Below are positions 58,800-64,000 of a stretch of DNA of 64,000 nucleotides, in pieces (within the stretch, counting starts at the first letter, position 1; every line of letters begins with the position of its first letter). A model generated the notes under the pieces. That model was not told the origin of the DNA. It searched no databases and worked only from the letters and a program-made list of their open reading frames with translations. The translations under genes were made by a program, and so were the position numbers. Source of the stretch: Flavobacteriales bacterium (lineage in GTDB: Bacteria; Bacteroidota; Bacteroidia; Flavobacteriales_F; PHOS-HE28); NCBI GenBank assembly GCA_016703005.1, contig JADJCX010000006.1, positions 62,001 to 126,000 on the forward strand, written 5' to 3'.

Positions 58800-60566
58800 A
58801 TGAGCACAACCGCTGCGGATAGCAAACCAATAGCGAAGTCGAGCAATCGCGCACGCGACATTGTGTCGTTGGTGCTGGGCATTGGTATCGTCGTCGCCCT
58901 GAACGTCGCGGCTTCATTCGTGTCTTGGCGTGCGGACCTGACAAGTGAGAAACGCTACACGCTCACGGACGAGACCGCAGAGCTGATGCGTACACTCCCC
59001 GACAAGGTGTTCCTGAAAGTTTACTTGGCCGGTGAACTGCCCTCTGACCTGCGCTATCTGAGCAACTCTACCCGTGAGTTGCTGGATGAAATGCGCGTGT
59101 TGAGCGACGGAAAAGTGGAGTATGTGTTCACTGATCCGAACGCCAGCGCGGATGAGAAGACGCGCAACGAGGTATACGCCGACCTGAGCAAACAAGGTTT
59201 GGTATACAGCAGCCTTCACACCCAAAGAGAAGGAGGCCGCAGCGAACAGATCATTTTCCCCGGTGCGTTGCTCACTTACCGGGGTAAGACGATCCCTGTG
59301 CAGTTGCTGAAAACGCAATACAGTGTCGCAGATCCGGAGATGGTCAATCGTTCGGTGAACAACTTGGAATATGAAATGGCCAGTGCTGTGCGCCAAGTCA
59401 CGAGCACGTTCAAGCCCCGCATTGCTTTCCTGGACGGCCACGGCGAGTTGGACGAGCTGCAAGTGATGGACGTGAAAAAGGCGCTCGGCGAGTTGTACGA
59501 TATCGAGGTCGGTCGCGTGCGTCTTGATAGCCAGCTGAACGCGTTGAGCGAAAAGGTGGAAGGCGGACGCTACCGCAGCAACCTGTTCGACCTGTTGATC
59601 ATCGCGAAGCCCGATTCCGTCTTCAGCGACAAAGACCAGTACGTGCTGGACCAGTTCATCATGAACGGTGGGAAGACTCTTTGGCTGCTCGATGCCATGG
59701 ACCCGCACCTGGACAGCTTGCGGCGGCGCCAGTTCAGCATCGCCACGCCGCTGGACCTCGGTTTGGAGGATCTGCTCTTCAGCTATGGCGTCCGTTTGAA
59801 CACCGACCTTTTGTTGGACAAGTCGTGCGCCTTCATCACCATACCCACCACACCCTATGGTGACCAGAAACAGATGGAGGCCTTGCCGTTCTTCTACGAG
59901 CCGATCGTGGTGCCGCGAAATGACCACCCTATTGTCAAGAACATAGACCCGGTGCACATGCGGTTCGTTGGTAGCATGGACACCGTCGCCACAGACAGTG
60001 TGCGCAAGACGATCCTGCTCACCACATCGCCCTACACTTGGCTGCTGCGGAATCCGGCACGCGTAGCGTTGAACCGGCCCGATAATCCTCCCCCGTTCGA
60101 ACAGACCACCACCCCGAGCCTGCCGGTTGCGGTGTTGTTGGAAGGCCCCTTCACCAGCGCCTTCAGCGACCGCCTTTCGCCCGACTTCAAGGGAAATACG
60201 GAGTTCCGTTTCCGTGAGCATGGCCGATCCACCAGCATGCTGGTAGTGAGCGATGGCGAAGTGATCGCCAACCGTGTGGACCGTGCCCAAGGGAAGTACT
60301 ACACGCTCGGCTTCGACCCCACGGCGCGGAGCAAGATCTTCGGCAATCGTGAGTTCATCATCAACGCAGTTAACTATCTGCTCGATGACAAGAATCTCAT
60401 CAGCATACGTAACCGTAGCATTGCGTTGCGCCAATTGGATCCTGCGCGTATCGTGAACGACCGACCGTTCTGGCAAGGCATCAACGTTGCGCTGCCGATC
60501 GTGCTTTCGCTGGTGCTCGGCGGCTTGCTGTACTTCGTTCGCCAGCGCCGCTACGCGAAAGCCTGA
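58800..60566 (+). CDS. gldG: gliding motility-associated ABC transporter substrate-binding protein GldG
   Basis: 588 residues. An N-terminal transmembrane helix (about 19-45) precedes the SEKRYTLTDETAELMRTLPDKVFLKVYLAGELPSDLRYLSNSTRELLDEM opening of the GldG family. A large periplasmic domain follows (LTYRGKTIPVQLLKTQYSVADPEMVNRSVNNLEYEMASAVRQV, FLDGHGELDELQVMDVKKAL, QFIMNGGKTLWLLDAMDPH), and a C-terminal transmembrane helix ending in FVRQRRYAKA. It pairs with GldF in an ABC complex for gliding. The next gene is 38 bases downstream. Confidence 0.92.
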   Translation: MSTTAADSKPIAKSSNRARDIVSLVLGIGIVVALNVAASFVSWRADLTSEKRYTLTDETAELMRTLPDKVFLKVYLAGELPSDLRYLSNSTRELLDEMRVLSDGKVEYVFTDPNASADEKTRNEVYADLSKQGLVYSSLHTQREGGRSEQIIFPGALLTYRGKTIPVQLLKTQYSVADPEMVNRSVNNLEYEMASAVRQVTSTFKPRIAFLDGHGELDELQVMDVKKALGELYDIEVGRVRLDSQLNALSEKVEGGRYRSNLFDLLIIAKPDSVFSDKDQYVLDQFIMNGGKTLWLLDAMDPHLDSLRRRQFSIATPLDLGLEDLLFSYGVRLNTDLLLDKSCAFITIPTTPYGDQKQMEALPFFYEPIVVPRNDHPIVKNIDPVHMRFVGSMDTVATDSVRKTILLTTSPYTWLLRNPARVALNRPDNPPPFEQTTTPSLPVAVLLEGPFTSAFSDRLSPDFKGNTEFRFREHGRSTSMLVVSDGEVIANRVDRAQGKYYTLGFDPTARSKIFGNREFIINAVNYLLDDKNLISIRNRSIALRQLDPARIVNDRPFWQGINVALPIVLSLVLGGLLYFVRQRRYAKA

Positions 60567-60604
60567 ACGCTATACGAGACGCCACCCTTCGGACTGAACC
60601 GCTC

Positions 60605-61621
60605 ATGAAACGCAACCTCCTCCTCCTGTTGGTGCTCGTAGTGTTGGGCGCCTTGGTCTGGTGGCTTTCCACCGAACGAGGCACCGGCACATTGACCGGA
60701 GCGCTCACGGACTTTGCCGTCCAGGACACGAGCAAGGTTTCGCGCATTTTCATTGCCGAGCACAATGGAAAGAGCGTGGATCTTGTGCGCACCGATCAAG
60801 GCTGGCGGGTGAACGGGGCCTTCGGTGTGAAGAAGCACCATTTGGACCTTTTGCTGAAGACCTTTTTGCGCGCCGAGGTGCGCAGTCCTGTTCCGAAGAG
60901 CGCCGAGGCCAACGTGCTTAAGGCCATGAGCGCTACGGCCAAAAGAGTTGAGATCTATGAAGGCGGGAATGAGCCGTCCAAGATCTGGCTCGTGGGCCAC
61001 GCCACCCAAGAACACGTGGGAACATACATGCTACTGGAAGTTCCTGGAAAAGGACGGAGCGACACCCCGTACATCATGGGCATGAGCGGTTTCACCGGCC
61101 ACCTCACCAGCCGCTTCCATGCCGATCTGGATGAATGGCGCAACAGTGAGATCTTCTCCTATCCCGATCTTGATGCGATCACTTCCATCACGGTGGAGCA
61201 CCCAACGGATCCCGCAACGGGCTTCACCATCGAGTACAGGGGTGGCAACGAACTGATGCTGAAAGACAATTCGTCAAAGCCTGTTGACATGGACAGCCTT
61301 GCGGTGAAAGACTTTCTGTTACAGTTCAAAAAGCTCCACTACGAGTACATCGATCGTGCGGCCTCGCGGAACACCCGCGATTCCGTGCTGACTTCCACTC
61401 CCCACACGACCATCACCATCTCAGACAGATCAGGGGGGGCGAGATCCATAAAACTTTGGATGCTGAAACCTGCGGCCGAGGGGGTGGATGAAGCCGGAAC
61501 CCCACTGCACTACGATGTGAACCGGATGCATGGCCTGGTCGCGGATACCGTGCTTGTTGTTGTGCAACGCCACCTGTTCGATAGGGTCACGTTACCTCTT
61601 TCGGACCTGCGACGTGACTGA
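60605..61621 (+). CDS. DUF4340 domain-containing protein
   Basis: 338 residues. An N-terminal transmembrane helix (about 4-22, NLLLLLVLVVLGALVWWL) is followed by periplasmic DUF4340 repeats: FAVQDTSKVSRIFIAEHNGKSVDLVRTDQGWRVNGAFGVKKHHLDLLLKTF, VEIYEGGNEPSKIWLVG, LDAITSITVEHPTDPATGF. The family often lies directly after gldFG-like or GldG-type genes in ABC transporter operons, as here. It may be a periplasmic accessory of that transporter. The exact role is unknown. Confidence 0.85.
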   Translation: MKRNLLLLLVLVVLGALVWWLSTERGTGTLTGALTDFAVQDTSKVSRIFIAEHNGKSVDLVRTDQGWRVNGAFGVKKHHLDLLLKTFLRAEVRSPVPKSAEANVLKAMSATAKRVEIYEGGNEPSKIWLVGHATQEHVGTYMLLEVPGKGRSDTPYIMGMSGFTGHLTSRFHADLDEWRNSEIFSYPDLDAITSITVEHPTDPATGFTIEYRGGNELMLKDNSSKPVDMDSLAVKDFLLQFKKLHYEYIDRAASRNTRDSVLTSTPHTTITISDRSGGARSIKLWMLKPAAEGVDEAGTPLHYDVNRMHGLVADTVLVVVQRHLFDRVTLPLSDLRRD

Positions 61622-61728
61622 ACACTGAACCGCCACGCTTGGAGGAACCGGGCTCAGGGGTCGCTGGATCGTTGACAAACCCGCGTCAGTGTTGATAACT
61701 GCGGCCTTCCGCAGGGGGGGCACGGGTC

Positions 61729-61736
61729 TAACTTCG
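61729..61736 (+). promoter_or_regulatory. -7-like element for dnaN
   Basis: TAACTTCG (TAnnTTYG), 27 bases upstream of the dnaN ATG at 61764, in the 142-bp gap after the DUF4340 gene. Confidence 0.4.
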
Positions 61737-61763
61737 CCCTCCCGAAAAAGACACCATCAGCAC

Positions 61764-62885
61764 ATGAAGTTCATCGTATCCAGCGCCGCCTTGCTCAAGC
61801 AGTTGCAAATGCTCCAAGGCGTGCTTGCCAGCAGCAATACCCTTCCCATTCTCGACAATTTCCTCTTCGAGATCGACGGCAAGCAGCTCACCCTAACGGC
61901 CAGCGACCTGGAAACCACGATCACCGCCAGCATGGCCGTTGAAGCCAAGGACAAAGGGAGCGTGGCTATCCCAGCGCGCCTGTTGCTGGACACGTTGAAG
62001 GCTTTTCCGGAGCAGCCGCTGACGTTCAGTATCGATAACAAGAGCCACGGGATCGAGATCAACAGCGATCAGGGCAAATACAAGATGACCGGCTTCAGTG
62101 GCAGCGAATTCCCAAAAAGCCCAAAACTTGACCATCCTAGCACGTTCTCGCTTCCTGCAGGCACGCTGGCTACTGCGATCAACAAGACCATCTTCGCTAC
62201 CGGCAACGATGATCTGCGGCCGGTGATGAGCGGCATCTTCTTCGAATTGAATGACGAAGGCGTGCGCTTCGTGGCCACGGATGCGCACAAGCTGGTGCGC
62301 TACAGCCGCACTGATGTGAAGGCGGACAAGAACGCCAGCTTCATTGTGCCCAAGAAGCCGCTCAACTTGTTGAAGAGCTCACTCTCGAGCACCAATTCAG
62401 ATGTGAAAGTCGAGTTCAACGAGAACAACGCGAGCTTCTCATTCGACAATACCGTGGTGGTGTGCCGACTGATCGACGGCAAATACCCGAACTATGAGGC
62501 GGTTATCCCGAAGGTGAACCCGAACAAACTCACCATCGATCGCAGCACCTTCCTCAGTTCCATCCGCCGGGTAAGCATCTTCAGCAATAAGACCACGCAC
62601 CAAGTACGCTTGGGCATCAATGGCAGCGAGATGGCGATCAGCGCCGAGGACCTCGACTTCGCCAACGAAGCGAACGAGCGACTCACCTGCAACTACGAAG
62701 GCGAGAGCATCACTATCGGCTTCAACAGCCGCTTCCTCACTGACATGCTCGCGAACATCGAAAGCGAGAACGTGGTGCTCGAAATGAGCGCCCCGAACCG
62801 CGCTGGTATCCTTCTGCCTGCCGACCCCGCCGAACATGGCGAGGATGTGCTGATGCTCGTGATGCCCGTGATGCTGAACAACTGA
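61764..62885 (+). CDS. dnaN: DNA polymerase III subunit beta (sliding clamp)
   Basis: 373 residues from the ATG at 61764 (MKFIVSSAALLKQLQMLQGV). Dimeric clamp that holds Pol III on DNA. It contains the three clamp domains and conserved segments LASSNTLPILDNFLFEI, RPVMSGIFFEL, GVRFVATDAHKLVRYSR, CRLIDGKYPNYEAVIP and a C-terminal LVMPVMLNN. The usual MPMRL ending is replaced by MPVMLNN, which is common in Bacteroidota. It lies apart from dnaA in this window. It is followed 41 bases later by the META-domain gene. Confidence 0.96.
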   Translation: MKFIVSSAALLKQLQMLQGVLASSNTLPILDNFLFEIDGKQLTLTASDLETTITASMAVEAKDKGSVAIPARLLLDTLKAFPEQPLTFSIDNKSHGIEINSDQGKYKMTGFSGSEFPKSPKLDHPSTFSLPAGTLATAINKTIFATGNDDLRPVMSGIFFELNDEGVRFVATDAHKLVRYSRTDVKADKNASFIVPKKPLNLLKSSLSSTNSDVKVEFNENNASFSFDNTVVVCRLIDGKYPNYEAVIPKVNPNKLTIDRSTFLSSIRRVSIFSNKTTHQVRLGINGSEMAISAEDLDFANEANERLTCNYEGESITIGFNSRFLTDMLANIESENVVLEMSAPNRAGILLPADPAEHGEDVLMLVMPVMLNN

Positions 62886-62926
62886 TCGGCACGCGATCAG
62901 GCAACAGCCTTCCAAACACCTCTACC

Positions 62927-63352
62927 ATGAAGAAGACCTCACTGGCCTTGGCCCTATTTACCGTGCTGAGTGCGTACACGTGGAAGAAAGGAAACGACAC
63001 GGCTGTGACCGTAGCCGACATCGCCGGCAAGCAGTGCACGCTTCAAAGCCTTGCGGGTAAGGATATCGCCATGCCCGAAGGCAAGCAAGCGCCATGGCTC
63101 AAAGGCGATGCTGAGAGCAGCCGTCTTGAAGGTTTCGGCGGATGCAACCAACTGATGGGGTCGTTCAAAATGGACGGCTCGAATATCAGCTTCCCCGGTT
63201 TGGGCGGCACCAAGATGATGTGCCCCGATGTGCAGGAAGTGGAGAACGGTTTCAAGACTGCGTTGAGCCAAGCCACGTCGTACAAACTCGACGGAAGCAC
63301 TTTGAAGCTGTTGAACGGCGGTACTGAACTGGCAGCGCTGGTAGCGAAGTGA
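62927..63352 (+). CDS. secreted META-domain protein (HslJ-like)
   Basis: 141 residues. N-terminal hydrophobic leader (MKKTSLALALFTVLSAYTWK), then a META domain (about 30-140): VADIAGKQCTLQSLAGKDIAM, the signature RLEGFGGCNQLMGSFKMDGSNISF and LGGTKMMCPDVQEVENGFKTALSQATSYKLDGSTLKLLNGGTELAALVAK. META/HslJ-like domains are found in outer-membrane or periplasmic stress proteins of unknown mechanism. No lipobox cysteine is seen in the leader. A terminator hairpin follows about 40 bases downstream. Confidence 0.85.
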   Translation: MKKTSLALALFTVLSAYTWKKGNDTAVTVADIAGKQCTLQSLAGKDIAMPEGKQAPWLKGDAESSRLEGFGGCNQLMGSFKMDGSNISFPGLGGTKMMCPDVQEVENGFKTALSQATSYKLDGSTLKLLNGGTELAALVAK

Positions 63353-63390
63353 CCACAAGATCCCTCCTACCTTCAATAGGATGTTGAATG

Positions 63391-63421
63391 CAGCCTCGGC
63401 CATGTCCGGGGCTGTTCATTT
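63391..63421 (+). terminator. rho-independent terminator after the META gene
   Basis: Stem CAGCCTCGG / CCGGGGCTG (one T-G pair) with a CCATGT loop, followed by TTCATTTT. It ends at the stop of the convergent rhomboid gene. Confidence 0.75.
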
Positions 63422-64000
63422 TCAGAACGGGGGGTAATTGATACGGAGATCCACCCCGTCCGCTGTAGTGCTCCGGTTGGCGTTGGCTGCCAGTTCCTGT
63501 CGCCAGCGATGCGTGGCCTCGTCGTCCTCATCGCCAAGATCCGTTGAAGCGGCGACTTGTGCGTCGGCGGAACCATCCTCCACTTCATCGGCGAAATACA
63601 CCGGTGGTGCTGGCAGGGATGAAGGCACTTTGCGCAAGACCCAAGCGAAAGCAAGACCTGCTATTCCACCCCAGAGGTGGCTTTCAAAACTCACCCTGTG
63701 CTCGATGGGCAAGACGCCCCAGACAAGACTTCCGTACATGAAGACCGTGAACAAGGAAAGTGCGATCAACTGTCTGTGGCGTCGTAACAATCCGCTCCAG
63801 AAAACGAAGGCGACCAAGGCGTAAACCACCCCGCTGGCGCCAATGTGCACATCAGGGCGCGCGCTGAGCCAAACGAACACACCCGTAGTAAGCCATGTGC
63901 CGATAAGCGCCCACCAAGCCGAACGCGGGTAGAAGAAGAACAGGCACCAACCCAACACCAGCATGGGTATGGAATTGTTGAACAAGTGATCGAGATCGCT
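63422..64000 (-). CDS. rhomboid family intramembrane serine protease, truncated by the right edge
   Basis: The frame is open from base 64000 (reading SDLDHLFNNSIPMLVLG) to a stop at 63422, giving 192 residues of the C-terminal part. Rhomboid motifs are the HLFNN loop, the catalytic Ser in VHIGASGVVYALVAFVFW and the catalytic His in FESHLWGGIAGLAFAW. After the last helix there is an Asp/Glu/Ala-rich cytoplasmic tail. The N-terminal helix or helices are off the window. It is distinct from the 201-residue rhomboid at 11858-12463, and its soluble tail suggests a different role. Confidence 0.85.
   Translation of the reverse strand, partial: SDLDHLFNNSIPMLVLGWCLFFFYPRSAWWALIGTWLTTGVFVWLSARPDVHIGASGVVYALVAFVFWSGLLRRHRQLIALSLFTVFMYGSLVWGVLPIEHRVSFESHLWGGIAGLAFAWVLRKVPSSLPAPPVYFADEVEDGSADAQVAASTDLGDEDDEATHRWRQELAANANRSTTADGVDLRINYPPF

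Noticed and set aside
58914..60476. 520-codon minus-strand frame across gldG
   Set aside because: Antisense to a well-recognised GldG protein, with no conserved sequence and a low-complexity composition.

Overview
The window is a stretch of GC-rich chromosome from a member of the Bacteroidota, most likely in or near the Flavobacteriales. Lineage markers are gldF and gldG (gliding motility / type IX secretion), C-terminal sorting domains of the type IX system (T9SS), ribosomal protein THX, the bacillithiol enzyme BshC, the START-like and YqgE families, and promoters of the TAnnTTTG type. Most genes are housekeeping. There is no phage, integrase, IS element or CRISPR array.

Layout. 1-2 kb: end of a thioesterase-like gene, a MazG-like pyrophosphohydrolase and a secreted propeller protein. 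2-7.6 kb: J-domain protein, ilvE, then a recQ-mpg-fmt-cupin operon in which mpg and fmt read through as one frame. 7.6-13 kb: HU, trmH, THX, pdxH, yqgE, an operon of rhomboid protease, GmhB-like phosphatase and class IV aminotransferase, a lipoprotein and tRNA-Met. 13-19.3 kb: START-like protein with a histone-H1-like tail, lptF, two glycosyltransferases, a 158-bp palindromic repeat and ribBA. 19.3-25.9 kb: tamB, tsaD and a TPR protein. 25.9-30.8 kb: two tandem 793-residue secreted paralogues. 31-38 kb: universal stress protein, a SUKH-like protein, M1 peptidase, DUF6702, a broken conserved gene, nth, an LpxL-like acyltransferase and a fatty acid desaturase. 38-44 kb: ECF sigma factor with a small downstream gene, uvrA and bshC. 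44-58 kb: secreted and signalling block (PNGase F-like/LamG protein, papain-like peptidase, propeller histidine kinase, NarL-type regulator, very large subtilisin-like protein). 58-64 kb: gldF, gldG, a DUF4340 protein, dnaN, a META protein and a second rhomboid cut by the right edge.

How the genes fit together. Envelope and surface functions dominate: lipopolysaccharide export and assembly (lptF, tamB, the LpxL-like enzyme, glycosyltransferases), gliding/T9SS (gldFG) and a set of large T9SS-type cargo proteins. The 49-58 kb block looks like a sensing module feeding a secreted protease. Between the regulator and the protease lie four GTCAAC/GTTGAC half-sites.

Sequence quality. At least ten small indels, in eight otherwise intact genes, break reading frames, mostly at short C, G or A runs or GC dinucleotides. 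This pattern suggests residual long-read errors rather than gene decay. Those genes are annotated as single CDSs, with the break given in each entry.
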